The notes under the pieces were generated by a model. That model was not told the origin of the DNA. It made no database searches and worked only from the letters and a program-made list of their open reading frames with translations. DNA of 64,000 bases from Yamagishiella unicocca (lineage: Eukaryota > Chlorophyta > Chlorophyceae > Chlamydomonadales > Volvocaceae). The stretch spans positions 124,001-188,000 of the forward strand of contig BDSL01000085.1 of the NCBI GenBank assembly GCA_003116995.1, read 5' to 3'. Both the position numbers and the translations under genes were made by a program. Of this stretch, positions 11,401-23,454 are shown one piece after another; the first letter of the stretch is position 1, and each line of letters begins with the position of its first letter.

Positions 11401-14400
11401 AGCCCCCAGCAGCAAATGCAGCAGCACCACCAACAGGAGCGCTACGACCGGCGGGCGGCGGCGGCGGCAGCGGCGGCTGCGGCGGCCGAGTTGGAGGCGG
11501 CGCGGGAGACCATCTCCCGGCTGACTGACGAGCTGGCGGAGGCGCAGGAGCGGCTGCGGACGCAGCACCACGAGGCGCAACGGGCAGGCAGTGAGGCCGA
11601 GGCGGCGCTGAGGATGCAGCTGGCGGCGGCGGAGGCAGCCGCGGAGGCCGCGGCGGCGGCGCGCGCCGAGGCCCAGCAGACTCTGCAGGTCCTTGAGCGG
11701 CTGGCGGCGGAGCGAGAGCAGCTGGCGGCGGAGCGCGACCAGCTGGCAGCTGAGCTTTCGGAGGCGAAGCAGTCGGCGGTGGAGGCGGCGGACGCCGCCG
11801 GCACCCACGCCGCCGCCGCGGCAGCCGCGACGACGGCGGCGACTTCGGACTCGGAGCGATTGGTTTCGGAGAACGACCGAATAGCCGGCGACCTGGTGTC
11901 GGCTCGGGAGTTGATAGCCTCCCTGGAGGCGAAGCTGGCGTCGTCTGTCCAGGCGCGAGATGCCACGGTCAAGGAGCTGGAGACGGTGCGGCTGCGGCTG
12001 ACTCGGCTGCAGGCGGACATGCGGGACCTGCGGGCGGAGGCGCAGGTGGCGCGCGGGGAGGCGACGGCGGCGTGGCGGGACGTCAAAGCGGCCAACAGCG
12101 AGAAGCTAAACGCGCAGCGGGAGATGGAGGAGGCGGTGGAGCGGCAGCGGGCGGTGGAGGCGGCGCGGGAAGGCCTGGCGGTGCAGCTGGCGGCGGCGGC
12201 GCTGGAGCGGCGGAAGCTGGAGGCGCGTCTGGCGCTGAAGGAGGAGGCGGAGGAGGAGGAGGCGGAAGAGCCGGCGGAGTACGCTGTGGCTGGGCGGCAG
12301 TTGCTAGCGGAGGCCGGGGCGGAGCCTGTAGAGCGGTCGGGGCCGGCCGGTGCGACGTCCGCCGAGGAGTCGACTGCGGCGGCGCTGGTTTCGGAGCTGG
12401 AGGTGGCTCGGTGCGAGTTGGCGGCCGCCAAGGATCGATTGGCGGAGGAGCGGCAGGGCTCCCTGGAGGCGCAGGCGCGGCTGCGAGGCGAGCTGGAGGG
12501 GCTGCAATCCGAGCTGGCAGCCGTACGGACAGAACTGGCGGCCGTACAGGCCACGTCACGGGAGCACGTGGCGGCGCTGGAGGAGAGGCTTGCCCGGTCT
12601 GAGGAGGACGCGGCGGCGGTTTCGGAGCAGCAGCGGCAGAGGCTCGGGGAGCTGGAGCGGTGCCTGGAGGGAGCGCAGGCTCGCGCCGGAGAGCTGGAGG
12701 CGCAGGCGGCGGCGCTGAACCGGGCGGCGGCGACATCAGCGGCGCAGGTGGAGCGCCTGGAGGCGCAGCGGGCGGAGCTGGAGGCGGTGTTGGAGGCGGC
12801 CCGGGCGGAGGCGCGGGGGCAGCTTGAGGCGGTGCACGAGGACTGGACGCAGGCGCAGCGGGATATGGCGCAGCGGCATGCAGCGGAGTTGGAGGGGCTG
12901 CGGGCGCGACTGAAGGAGGCGGAGGCGGCAGCAGCAGCGGCAGCCGCAGCGCGGTCTCTCGGCACTAGCGCCAGCAGCAGCGATGCCGGCGTCAGCGCGG
13001 CCGGGTCGCCGGCGCGGACACAGGGGACGGTGGGGGCTGCGGCTGCACCCGCTGTGGCGGCGGCAGCTGGGGAGGTGCAGCAGCACGAGGGCGTGGAGGA
13101 GGAGGAGGAGGGGAGTGACGGGGTGTTGCTCCAGGCGCGGTGTCGCGCCTTGCGAGGCGAGCTGGCGCTCACTCGGTCGCAGCTGGCGGCACTGCTACAG
13201 GTCTCGGAGGCGGCGGCGACGGGGCGCCTGGACGAAGCGGTGGCGGCGGCCAAGGCGGCTGTGGAGGCGGGACAGGTGGCCACGGACCAGGACTACTGGG
13301 CTCACAGCAGCGAGGTAGGGCGGGGCAGGGTGCGGCGGTGGAGGCTATGGAGGGGCGGGACGCGGCTGGTGGTGGCTTCCGGCCATGGAGGCGCTGGCCT
13401 CGGGACAGTCTGCATGAGAGGAGTTGGGAAGACGTCGGCAGGGCCGGGGTGGGCAGGTCGTTCAGGAAGGGCTGGCTGGCTGGCTGCTGCAGGGGGCCTG
13501 CCTGTCCGCCGGAGCTGCGGGAGCCAGCGGGCGCCATGAGCCTGAAGGCCGCTTTTGCAACCCTCCGCCCTTCGCTTTCCGCCGCACGCTCGTCCGGTAC
13601 GACAGCATTGCTTCTGCTTCCACCACCCACCCACTCTTCCCCGGCCCCCAAACATCCCCAACCCCGCAGATGCACTCCCTCTACTCGCTGGTCGCCGCGC
13701 TGCGCGCCACCTCCCTCTACAACGGCCCGGCCGGCACCCGGTCGACCTACGGCGCCAACCGCGCCGACGGGGCGGGCAGCATCGTGGGCAACACTGCGGG
13801 CCAGCTGGCCGCACTGCACCGCCGCGGCCGGGCGTCGGAGGTGCGGGAGCGGCGGGGGCAGGTGGAGGAGCTGCTGGCGGAGGCCAAGGCGTTGGCGCAG
13901 CTGCCGCAGTACAGCGCGCCCTGGGCAGGCCACGGCTCGGCGGCGGCTCCAGAACCACTGGGCCGCATGGGCGGAGGCTCGTCCTCCGGCGGCGGCAGCT
14001 CCGGAGCGCACGGCCAACCCAGTCGGCCGTCGGATCGCCGTAACAGCCGTGGCGGGGCCGTCAATGTGTCGTACGCAGCGGTGGCGGCGGCGGCGTCCAC
14101 ACCTCCGCCGTCGGCGGCAGGCCACCCGGGTGCGGCTCGACGAGCGGTGCTTGCCGCTGACTCACCCCCGGGCATGAACCACGGAGCGACAGCGTACATG
14201 GATCTCGAAGCGCATGCCAAGTATGGCGGCTATGGTGAGTTTGCCGGTGGGGTGGTGGAGGGGAGCGAACCCGGTGGGGGGGTGGTGTAGCTAGGGTCGC
14301 GCGTCAGCTACAATTAGAGGCCGGCTCGGCTGGACTTGCTGGGTCAGGGCTCTCGCCGCGAAGCTGAGGGGCTGACGAGGAAGGGGGCCGGTCTGCTGGG

Positions 14401-14969
14401 GTGTCACGTGATGCAGGGTTGGGGCGGTGGCGCCGGGGGGGCAGCCACTCCGCGGTGTTGGGAGCCGGGGCTGGGGCGGATGGGACGGCTGGGGCCCCCA
14501 CGAGGGCACATCTCGTTTGGTGTCCTTGGAATGCATGGTGAACTTCCTGGTCCATGTGAAAAACGTGGAAATGAGGTCGATGAGGTTTATGGAATTTGCC
14601 CGTTTGACATGCTGCCTAATCCGGATCCTCGCCACCGCTGTCACAAGTGTGTGCTTGCGGTGAGACCGGTGCTCTGACCGCGTGTATCACGATGTTGTGA
14701 CCGCTGCAGGCCTCCACGCGTCCGACGGCGGCGACGGCGGCGCGGGGGGCTTTGTGCCGCGGTCCTTGTACGGCAACGGAGCCGATCACGGCATGGGGGC
14801 TTTGCAGCCGCCTGGCGCCAGCAGCAGCTTCACGTCCGACGCCGGCAGCAGCCTTGCCGACGACGACCTCACCAGCCTCAACAACATGTACGAGATTCCT
14901 CCAATGGCTTCACCGCCCAAGTTTGACTTTGGCGATATGGACTTCTCAAGCATTGGCGATGTGAGCTAA
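8475..14969 (+). CDS. large Ala/Glu-rich coiled-coil protein, function unknown
   Basis: I do not recognise this gene. Exons 8475-8567, 8653-9072, 9350-9493, 9826-10032, 10297-10545, 11014-13314, 13670-14234 and 14710-14969 join in phase to give about 1412 residues. Residues 1-160 are Ser-rich and partly helical. From about 170 to 1000 the protein is a near-continuous coiled coil, rich in Ala, Glu, Arg, Leu and Gln (for example LAAEREQLAAERDQLAAEL), broken by a Ser/Gly/Asp patch with DDDFDWATRP around residue 470. Most of the coil lies in one 2.3-kb exon. The last 270 residues are Gly/Ser/Ala-rich and end in an acidic, aromatic tail with PPKFDFGDMDFSSIGDVS. The architecture suggests a cytoskeletal, basal-body, Golgi or scaffold protein, but nothing in the sequence decides between these. 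The ATG at 8475 starts an exon ending in a clean GTGAGC donor. Confidence 0.75.
9769..9822 (+). repeat. 21-bp intronic tandem repeat at a splice acceptor
   Basis: The unit CCACCCTGCGCGCCCTCGAAC occurs twice in full plus a 12-base partial copy, ending directly before the CAG acceptor of the exon that starts at 9826. The pyrimidine-rich repeat forms the polypyrimidine region of that intron. Confidence 0.8.
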
Positions 14970-15887
14970 AGGAACTAAAGGAGTAGACAAATGTGCCCAT
15001 TCGGGTGCACGCCGTGCGGGCCGTGCTGTTACCGGTGTGGGACGAGCCGACCCCGACCCAACTTCCTCCTGACGGGTGCACACTGAACGACGGCTCGTGT
15101 TCTCAACCATTCGGGCATGCGGATTGCTGTTCCGGCTGAGAACGTGAAGGACAATTCCGGTTTAGGCTGGCGCGCGGGGGTGCTCCCAGGCAAATTTTGA
15201 GGCACAGGGCGGTTTAAGCCGTTACGGGCAGTCGAGTGGGAGCGTAGGCGGAGTGTACGGAACAGAGTTGGAATCCGAGGTGTGGTGTTCGGAGAGACAT
15301 GGCCAAGAGAAGTCTCGAGGTGTATTTGATGTGCCCTAGCCCCTGCATGACGGATGCTGCAGACAGCGACTGCCGTGTGCTCCCGTTTGTGCGTTTGACT
15401 TCGCGTTGATGACTTCACGAGGCTTTATGTTGAAGTTTACGACACAAAAGTGCATTAACGTTGAGCAGCCATATCATGGCTCGGGTTTGCTATCCGCGGA
15501 TTTGTTTTATGCGTTGACGTTCATCGCCGCCTGGCGCCTAGGGGGAAGCCACACGGCTGCCCGCAAGAAGGTCAGTCAGAATCGGCCGTTGTGCTTACAC
15601 CTCGCAGCGTTCGCAAAGCTGGATCCTTCTTTTGTGATGTTGATCCATGTCGCTTTTGCAAGACAGCATTTGGTTTTGCATTTTGACATGAACCCGATGC
15701 GACTCGTATGAATCGTACGTGTCAGTTAACCAGGCTACCTTTTATAACCCGGTGCCCATTTGCAAGGTCATTGGTGCTTCAGCCATACTGACCAAAAAAC
15801 CAAGTCGGCATAGCTATTGACAACAGAAATACAGCTCGGCTTCGCAGTCCGCATCCTCGGCGTCGGAAACGTTTTGAAAGGAAACGA
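14970..15887. other. intergenic, 3' region of coiled-coil gene and upstream of TPPP-like gene
   Basis: No coding sequence recognised. It holds the 3' UTR of the coiled-coil gene and the promoter and 5' UTR of the TPPP-like gene, both on the + strand. I did not find a TGTAA motif within a normal distance of the stop at 14969. Confidence 0.5.
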
Positions 15888-17377
15888 ATGGCAAGCAAGC
15901 AGCATTCAAGTATATTCGACCGGCTCACCGACTCTAAATGTAAGGAGACAGTGCGAACGCGAAATTGGAGTACTCGTGTCGCACCTCCCGCTCCCGGGGT
16001 ACCGACGGGACTGCCTTCGCCTTGCCTTCGTCCTACCTTCTGTTCCCACCGTTTGCATCCCGCTGATTTGTCCTACTGCGTTCATATTGTCTAATTTGCT
16101 GGGAGAGCCAGGTTATCCTATGTGTCACCAAATGTCGTTGCCTTCTTGCTGGTGAAGGCTTTTTCGGGTCACTCGTCGCGCACGCGCTCGAATACCTATC
16201 TGGGAATCTGCCCTTTGCTTTATAGACCCAACCAATCTATTCGCATCCGCGGCCGTGCGCCGTTGGCTTAACAGTAAGCGCCACCCGGCCCCGCCCTGTA
16301 AATGCCTGCCATTCTGCCAGTGTATACGGGCGCACACAAGCATCGCTTCGATGAGAATGGAAATGGGAGAGGGCTTGCAGGTACGGAAGCGCACGCGCTG
16401 TGGCGTATCGCCAATGGAAGGAAGACGAAACCTGATGTTGTATCATACGATTCCTCGCAGGCCGCGACAGGGTCGGCAAGGGCCAGGGCTTCATCGCCGG
16501 AGCACCTGGTGGAGGCGGCGTTGCTGACCTGAGCCAAATAACTCGTACCAACTTGCATACCAGCGGCGCAGGTTGGTTCAATAGCTGCCCAGTGCGCATT
16601 ATGCCATACCTGCTGAATCATATGATCACCTGGTAAAGCGAGCCAACAGCACCAAGACTGTCGCGCCTGCAGCCTCATACGGTAGACTCGTGCTGCCCAA
16701 CCTCTGTCCGCAGGTTACGCGCCGCCGCCATCCCGGGGCGCCGCTGGTGGCACATTGCTCTACCAGAGGACCAGCAGTAACGACGGCCAGGGCTTGGGCA
16801 TGCCTCTCAGTCCGACCTCGCCAGGCACGCCCTCCCCTCGCCCGGGCTCAGTGGGCCGCAACGTGCTGCGCTCGTCCTACTCCGGTGCAACGCCGGCCAG
16901 CACCACGACACGCATCAGCGACGCCGGCGAGCGCCGCGGCTCCATATTCGACCGCCTGAATGATCCCTCGTGAGTGAACCCTCGAAACACCTAAGTATCC
17001 TTGGCAGCGGTGCTTCAGTTGGCTAACGCTGTCGTGGTATCTGTTTACGGCGGTGCCGATCAGCGTGTCGGAGGCGTGCTAAAGAGGCACCAAACATGAG
17101 GCCCCTAGCCGGCGCCCTGACTCCTTAACGCTATGCAAGCCTCTTGTCCTGGCGCGTCTTTGGTCGGTGGGCCGGTGGGTCGGTGCGCTGCTGTAACGCC
17201 CTCCCAGCTGCACGGCCCGCTGACGGCCCCGCGCCTGTCCCCCGCCCCCTCGCGCGCAGGTCGTACACGGGCATGCACAAGAACCGCTTTTCGTCGGACG
17301 GCCGCGGCCGCGGGGCTGTGGGACGTACCACAGCCAATGCGTACGTCAGCGCGATGGACAACGTGACCCGCCGGTAA
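15888..17377 (+). CDS. p25-alpha/TPPP-like protein with two motif copies
   Basis: A small protein of 161 residues from four exons: 15888-15939, 16321-16380, 16714-16969, 17260-17377. It carries two copies of the C-terminal signature of p25-alpha (tubulin polymerisation-promoting protein, TPPP). Copy 1 (about residues 6-37) reads SSIFDRLTDSK, then LYTGAHKHRF and GNGRGLAG. Copy 2 (about 115-147) reads GSIFDRLNDPS, then SYTGMHKNRF and GRGRGAVGR, which fits the GxGxGxxGR loop of that family. A Ser/Pro/Gly-rich, probably disordered linker of about 80 residues joins them. In both copies an intron falls between the DRL(T/N)D part and the YTG part. The EF-hand-like core of full TPPP is absent, so this is a short or partial form. 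TPPP proteins bind and bundle microtubules, and ciliated eukaryotes usually have them; a ciliary or axonemal role is inference. Confidence 0.8.
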
Positions 17378-18767
17378 TTGGATTGCTGTGAAGGTAATCT
17401 GGGAGACGAGATGCAGTATATATATGACAACTTCAGGCTGGCAGTAGCTCGTGTCCTTGAGGATTGAATAACAGAGGTGAACTGGTGCTCCTCGATACGT
17501 ATTAGGTGGCTTCGTAAAAAGCTGGCGTTTGTGTGGGTGTGTCTGTATGTGTGTCTATGTGTGGAGTCTTTGCCGCGGCCCGCATCTGTACAGAAATGTT
17601 TTGCTTACATAGCTGTGACTTTGGAAGGATTTGGAGCTACTGAGGGCATAGTAACGGTAAAAACGAATGCCACGCCGCTGACTAATACGACGCCAAGTGG
17701 CGGCGGCTGTTGCGTAGGGACCTCCGCGGCTCGTACCGGGCATCAGGTTTTTCCTCGGCCCTAGGATTCTGCGCTAGTAAGAAATAAGCGAGGATTGGCG
17801 TTGCCAACAACGCACTCGTGTGTCATAAGCGAGGATTGGTGTTGCCAACAACGCACTCGTGTGTATGTCCGGGTTGGATGTACCGTACGTCCACCGGTGC
17901 ATTTCCTTGGTCCACCGTAGCGCACATGACGGCCGCTGCTTGGTTGTGATGAGTACGGAACCTCGAAGGGTATGCCGGCTGGATGGCTCGTGTTTCAGTC
18001 ATATGATATGTGGATGCGCTGTGATATAAAAGACGACATGCTGACGTCGCGCCGAAAGTACGGCTGCCACGTGGCCTTGTCGTGTGTGGGAGGAAGCGGC
18101 GGGGTCGCGCGGCCCGGCATGTCACCATGCGGCGCATTATAGCCATTATACCCTTACTGCAATGGCGCACATATGACTGCCAGGCGGCAGCCTCTGCGCC
18201 AGTAGGTATTCGCAGACGCGGACACGAGACGCGAGGGGCGCCTCAATAGCACACAAGTGATAGCTTGTGGTTCTTGTGATAGCATGTTCATTAAACTGCG
18301 TGGATTGCAGCTGACGGGCGGCTCCTCAAGCTTGTCTGGGTCCTGCCGCCGGAACGACCACACGAAGTGGAGAAAACTGCGCAGGTGGGAGCGCCTTGCG
18401 CCGCACCCCGCACCCGGCCACACCAGCATCAGCCAGCCGGCAGCCACCCTGCGGGGTGTTACCCACCCGGCCACCCATTGCTCCACCGCTAGCGGCCCCC
18501 AGCAGTTGCGCCAGGACAGGATGCCACCGCGCACGGCTCAGATCCACAGGACACAAGCGACGCTCCACAGACAGCTCGCTCAACTCGAATCACGCACGGG
18601 CTCACACTCTCTTTCTGACCCCCTCGCCATTCCGGCAGACACCGCCGCCATCCTGGGACGGAGCTTCCCCCTACCTCCCCCCCACCTCTCTCCCCGAGAC
18701 CCTCCTCTCTCCCCGAAACACACACACGCACGCATGCACCTCCACCCCCACTCCCGCTCTCGCCCCC
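17378..18767. other. intergenic between convergent genes; contains a 41-bp duplication
   Basis: This lies between the stop codons of the TPPP-like gene (+) and gatA (-), so it should hold two 3' UTRs. A 41-bp unit starting ATAAGCGAGGATTGG is duplicated in tandem at 17784-17824 and 17825-17865. The stretch from 18580 to 18767 is a C-rich tract on the + strand just past the gatA stop. No gene recognised. Confidence 0.55.
17784..17865. repeat. 41-bp tandem duplication
   Basis: Two adjacent 41-bp copies differ at two positions (GGCGTTGCC versus GGTGTTGCC, and the last base). It is intergenic, between two 3' ends. Confidence 0.9.
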
Positions 18768-21700
18768 TCATGCCACCGCCAGCGGCGCCGTCAGCGAAGG
18801 CAGCTCCACCGTCTGCTCGTACACGTGCGCCAGCTGCAGCAGCCCCGCCTCGTCGAACGCCCTCCCGATGAGCTGCATACCGATAGGCAGCTGCACTCCG
18901 TCCACCTTCATAAACCCAGCGGGCAGCACCAGCGCCGGCAGCCCCGCCAGGTTGACGTTGACCGTCATGAGGTCACCCTTGTACATGGCCAGGGGGTCGG
19001 AGCTCTTCTCGCCCAGACGGTAGGCGGGGCTGGGGGCCGTGGGCGTCAGGAGGGCGTCGAAGGAGGTGAGGGCGGCGGCCATCTCCTGCTGCACCAGCGT
19101 GCGGACCTGCAAGGGGGGAGAGGTGAGTGGGGTGGAGGGAGGGGAGGTAGATAGGGGGTGAAGAGAAGACAAGGTTGGGGGAGGGGAGGTGGATGGGGTG
19201 CCGAGGGCGGCGAGGGCGGTCAGGGCGGGTAACCCAGTTGATAGTTAGGCCGAGGATGCGTTGGCGGTTAGGTAGCGGGGACGGTGGTGGGTGGTGATGT
19301 GGTGATGTGTGGGTTGTGGGGACGTGATCCGATGTGCGGACGGTTGATGCCGGGAAGGGAAGCTCTCCGACACCAGGTTCTACGAGTTGCGATACCGTGC
19401 TGAGGGCCGATACCGTGCTGAGGGCCAGGATGGGGGGCATGACCATGTTGGGGCCAAGGAGGGAGGGCATCATCATGTCCCTTACCCGTCTCCCACGGCC
19501 CAGTTCTCTCGCAGATGCCGTGGCTGGACAGATGCCCTCGCAAAAAAATGGAGGCAGCGCAGCCCCGCAGCACCAGCTGCCCCGCAGTCTCACCTGCTGG
19601 GCCCGCTTGTAGTAGGCGTCGTAGTAGCCAGCCGACAGGGCGTAGGTGCCCATGAGGATGCGGCGCTTCACCTCATCGCCCAGCCCCTCGCCGCGGGAGC
19701 CGGAGAACATGGACGGCAGGTCCTTTGCGCCGGCGGTGCGGGCGCCGTAGCGCACGCCGTCGTAGCGCGACAGGTTGGAGGACGCCTCGGAGAGCGCCAG
19801 CACGTAGTAGGCGGGCAGGCCCATGCCGAAGTTAGGCAGGGACACCTGAGCGGATGGGAGGAGTGGGTGGAGGGAACCGGTGAGTCGACCGTGGACAGGG
19901 TCATATTCGGAATTATGGGTCGGAAAAGATGGGTTGGGAGGCCGCGTCGAGAGCTCTTTGGGCCGCGCTAGGCGGAGCGGGTGGCTCAGGACCCTGTCGG
20001 TGCTGGGAAGGAGGAAGAGGAGGAGGAGCAGAGGAGGAAAAGCAGAGGAGGAGGAGCAGAGGAGGAGGAGGCGTAGCAGGGGATGCCCCGGTGGGCTTGG
20101 GTCGGAAGAGCAGGCTCGCTGTGGGCGTGGAGCGGTCCGATGCCCTTCACCTTGCACGGTCCGCTCCCTCCCCGCCCGCTCCCGCCAGCCTCCCTCGCAT
20201 TACCTCCTCCACCACAGCCCCGAGCGCCTCCAGGTGCTTCGCGGCGGTGCGGATGGTCGCGTCGATCTCCGGCGCCACACCCTCGCCCAGTGTCTCCAGA
20301 ACCAGCCCGATGCGGCGGCCTGCGAGAGGCTTGCTGCTGGGGAGCGACGACGCCGGCACCAGCCCGGCTGCGAAGTCTACCAGGGGCTGCCCGCTGCTAG
20401 TCGCGTCGTGCGAGTCGCCGCCTGCAGTGCGGGTCCGGGCCGGGACACCCGGGGGGTGACGTCAGTGCTGGAATGCAGGTGACGAGGTGAGCCGGTGAAC
20501 AGGTGAGCCTTCGGGGACGTCGAATAGCAATTGAGATCGTAGGTGGCTGAGGCAGGCGGCAAGGTGCGTCATGTCATGTGTTTATATCATGTTAAGTCCT
20601 CATGTCATGCCATGTGCTCATGTCATGTTATGTGCTTCATGCCATGTGCTCATGTTATGTTATGTGCTTCATGCCACGTGCTCGTGTCGCGTCATGTCAA
20701 GTGTTCATGCCGCCGGACAACCCACCGGCGATGGCGTTGAGGAGCAGCGCCGCGTCCTCAACGGTGTGCGCCATGGGCCCGATGACGTCCAGGGAGGATG
20801 CGTACGAGATGAGGCCGTACCGCGACACCCTGCCGTACGTAGGCTTGAGGCCTACGATGCCGCAGAAGTGCGCAGGCTGGCGGATGCTACCGCCTGCGCA
20901 GCGGCCCGCGACCGGCGGCGCGGGAATCCGTTAACTTATTTATGGCGGGCAGCAGGGTGTCTTCTTATCCACGTCGCGGCCAGTGCGCCAACACCAACCC
21001 GCCAAGCAGGTGTCCAACACGACAACCCCGCCGCCGCTGCTGCTGTTGCTGACACTGTTGCTGACACGGACCGGGAGGCCGAGAGCGGCGGCCAGGCGAC
21101 CGACCCCTGAGGAGAGTATCCGCCACCCTCACCGTCCTCAGGCCACACAAGGCCAGCCCGGCCCACTCCCCCCAGCCCCCGCGCCCCACAACGTACCGGT
21201 GTCTGAACCCAGAGCCGCGGCGCATTCCCGGGCCGCTACTGCGGCCGCCGAGCCGCCCGAGGAGCCGCCGGGCACCCGCTCGGGGTCCCAGGGGTTCCGG
21301 GTGGGCTGCGGCGGGGTGGAGGCGGCGAGGCGGGTTTTCCAGCGACAGCAAGTGGGCCAGTGCATCGAGCGAATGGGACATCCGACAATGAAGTGAGGCT
21401 CAGGCTAGATGGAGCAGTGCCGGGCAGGCCCCTCAGCAGCCGGTTGCCGGTTGCCGTAAGCAACCATTCGTGGGCTCGCCCAACGTGACACTACAGAGCA
21501 TGCTGCCCCTTGGTGGCCCCATGCGGCCCTCCCGCCTTCAGGGGCTACTGAACGAGTGATGTTGGCTGCCTGCTGGAGTTCCGACCCCTAGCTGGGTTCA
21601 CGAAAGGTACACGTCACGCCGTCCTGTACCCAAGGCGCCAGCGGCTCAATCGGTACCCGCACCTTGTATGACGAGTTTTCTGTTGAGCTGCCCATACCGA

Positions 21701-22407
21701 ACTCGTCCATGTTGGTTTTGCCCACGAAGACCGCCCCCGCCGCGCGCAGCTTGCCAACAGCGGTTGCGTCGAAGGTGGGCACATAGTCCCGCAGAATTTG
21801 GGACCCGGCGGTCGTGCGGGTGCCTTGGGTGCACAAGTTGTCCTGGTGAGCCGCAACCGAACGCACGTGTGGTGAGAGGGCGGGGTCAGTGTTGGCCGCG
21901 GGGGCGTGCCCTCCTAGGCGGACCCAAACACCCGGCTCACTGGCCGCGCTGAGCAATCTTCTTGCAGCCGAGTTATTTTGGCGTGGCTGGTTTGCTTTGT
22001 ACCTTGATGGCGAGAGGTACACCGGTCAGCGGCCGCAGGCCGTCCGTCCCATGGCTGGCTATCTGAGCGTCGACGGCACGAGCCTGCGCCGCACAGGGGC
22101 GATCAATTTACAGTTTACCCTTGTAAATATTGATTTTAATATTATTTTCAATTACCTGTACAAGGGCCTGCTCTGCGTCCACGGTAATGAAGCTGCAAAC
22201 CGTGGAATCCGCCTTGCTGATAGCGTCTAGATAATGCTGAGTGACCTCCACGGCGCTTCGTTGCTTGCTGGAAATCTGTTCATGAATTTCGCGAATAACT
22301 GAAGACTTTGCCGAGGTCACAACCGTGGTGTGCTTGCTGCGTGCCGCCTTAAAAGCCAGGCCCCGGAGCGACCCAGAACGCAGGCTGCTGTGCAAGCCTG
22401 CTTGCAT
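18768..22407 (-). CDS. gatA: glutamyl-tRNA(Gln) amidotransferase subunit A (organellar)
   Basis: The amidase subunit of the GatCAB complex, which converts Glu-tRNA(Gln) to Gln-tRNA(Gln) in plastids and mitochondria. Exons in coding order: 22407-22156, 22083-22003, 21842-21663, 21305-21197, 20893-20726, 20421-20204, 19845-19594, 19106-18768; total 532 residues. The amidase triad is intact: Lys111 in PLAIKDN, the cis-Ser in GGSSGGSA (about 184-191) and nucleophile Ser210 in TGGSIRQPA. Other family blocks include [51 protein letters not shown] and [12 protein letters not shown]. The N-terminal 35 residues are basic and Ser-rich ([16 protein letters not shown]), consistent with an organelle transit peptide. 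The catalytic Lys codon sits exactly at an exon end. The length matches the family. Plastid versus mitochondrial versus dual targeting is not resolved. Confidence 0.95.
19391..19428. repeat. short tandem duplication in a gatA intron
   Basis: The unit GATACCGTGCTGAGGGCC is repeated directly after itself within the intron between the last two gatA exons. It is probably simple slippage. Confidence 0.75.
20004..20078 (-). repeat. polypurine/polypyrimidine tract in a gatA intron
   Basis: About 75 bases are almost pure GGA/GGAA/GCAGAG on the + strand, hence polypyrimidine in the gatA transcript. It lies in the intron between the exons at 19594-19845 and 20204-20421. Confidence 0.7.
20568..20712. 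repeat. degenerate CATGT-rich repeat in a gatA intron
   Basis: Around 145 bases consist of variants of TCATGTCATG / GCCATGTGCTCATGTTATG, with a longer unit of about 32 bp (TGTGCTTCATGCCATGTGCTCATGT) seen two to three times. It occupies the intron between the exons at 20204-20421 and 20726-20893 and is much more AT-rich than its surroundings. Confidence 0.8.
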
Positions 22408-23454
22408 CTTTCTAGATATTGATTAAGGTGTTATGCAGGCCGATGCCAAGTTGCGCCACAAGGCAGAGTGGAGGCTACGAATTGGAAATGGCCACACCTT
22501 CAGGCCCAGGATGTGCTGAAGTAATATACAACCTCCTGGCGTAGGCATATTTGCGCGTCATCAGCTAAAACTAGTTAACTACGCATCGCAGTACGGCATG
22601 CGAATGCATGTACCATGGGACATGCTCCACGCAGCCGGTACTTACCGCGTGCGGGCATGCATGCCAGAACGCCCTCCATACCGAGACACCTTCTTGGATT
22701 TGTAGGGGATGAGTTCCTCGAAGGCAGCATGTAATCTTGGAAGGAAAGCACCAGACGAGCCAGTACGGGCGGGGACGAAGTAAGGCGAAGATACGCATAA
22801 TGAAGTAACAACACCTGGCAATAACATGACACAGCTTTGAACCATCAGGTCGCTGCGAGGAAACAGTCAGGGCCTAGGAGCCACACTGCAGTGTCCTATA
22901 GTGTGTTCGTCTCTTACAGCCCCCGAGCACGGGGGGCTCAATGAGAGCCACGCTCTCACGCTCTACACAATAGGGCGCTCCACAAGCACGCAACCAGTGC
23001 CGCGGTGGCCTTGAGCTTGCCCTAATGCTGAACCCACATCGCCTCAACATCCTACAGCACAGCAAGCGCACTCACGGTGCGGTAGCGCCTCTTTTGCCAA
23101 CCGCCATCCACTCTCCAAACCCCGAGCTCCTCGCCCGCTCGTCGCTTGCCAACCAGCGGGATTGGCCACACGCTCAGTCTTCACACCCAGCTGGCACTTC
23201 CCTTGTCGCGCCGCGCCGCATACAAGGCAACGGACACCACCTGCTCAGCATCGCCGCTCATGTTGCTCACATCTCGGTAAGCCAACGGACTCGTGTTCGC
23301 TCTTTTACGGTTTCCTTCGCGCCACAGACGAAGGTTGGTAAATAGCAGAGCTGCAGTCTCCGCTCATATGCGCAGTTGCAGCCTAGTGTAAGAACTGTGT
23401 TGATGACTTGCTGAACCCGAACAGCCAGCGCCCCTGGCGACGCCTAAAAAGCGC
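22408..23454. other. intergenic, upstream of gatA and downstream of the TPR gene
   Basis: About 1 kb between two minus-strand genes. It should hold the gatA promoter and the 3' UTR of the TPR gene. The minus-strand poly(A) signal TGTAA (TTACA on +) occurs at 22914-22918, about 540 bases past the TPR stop, which is far for a typical UTR. No gene recognised. Confidence 0.45.

Noticed and set aside
11442..13283. 613-residue minus-strand open frame opposite the coiled-coil exon
   Set aside because: Ser/Ala/Arg-rich antisense shadow of GAG/GCG-rich coding DNA, with no domain; the + strand exon has correct splice sites and phase with seven others.
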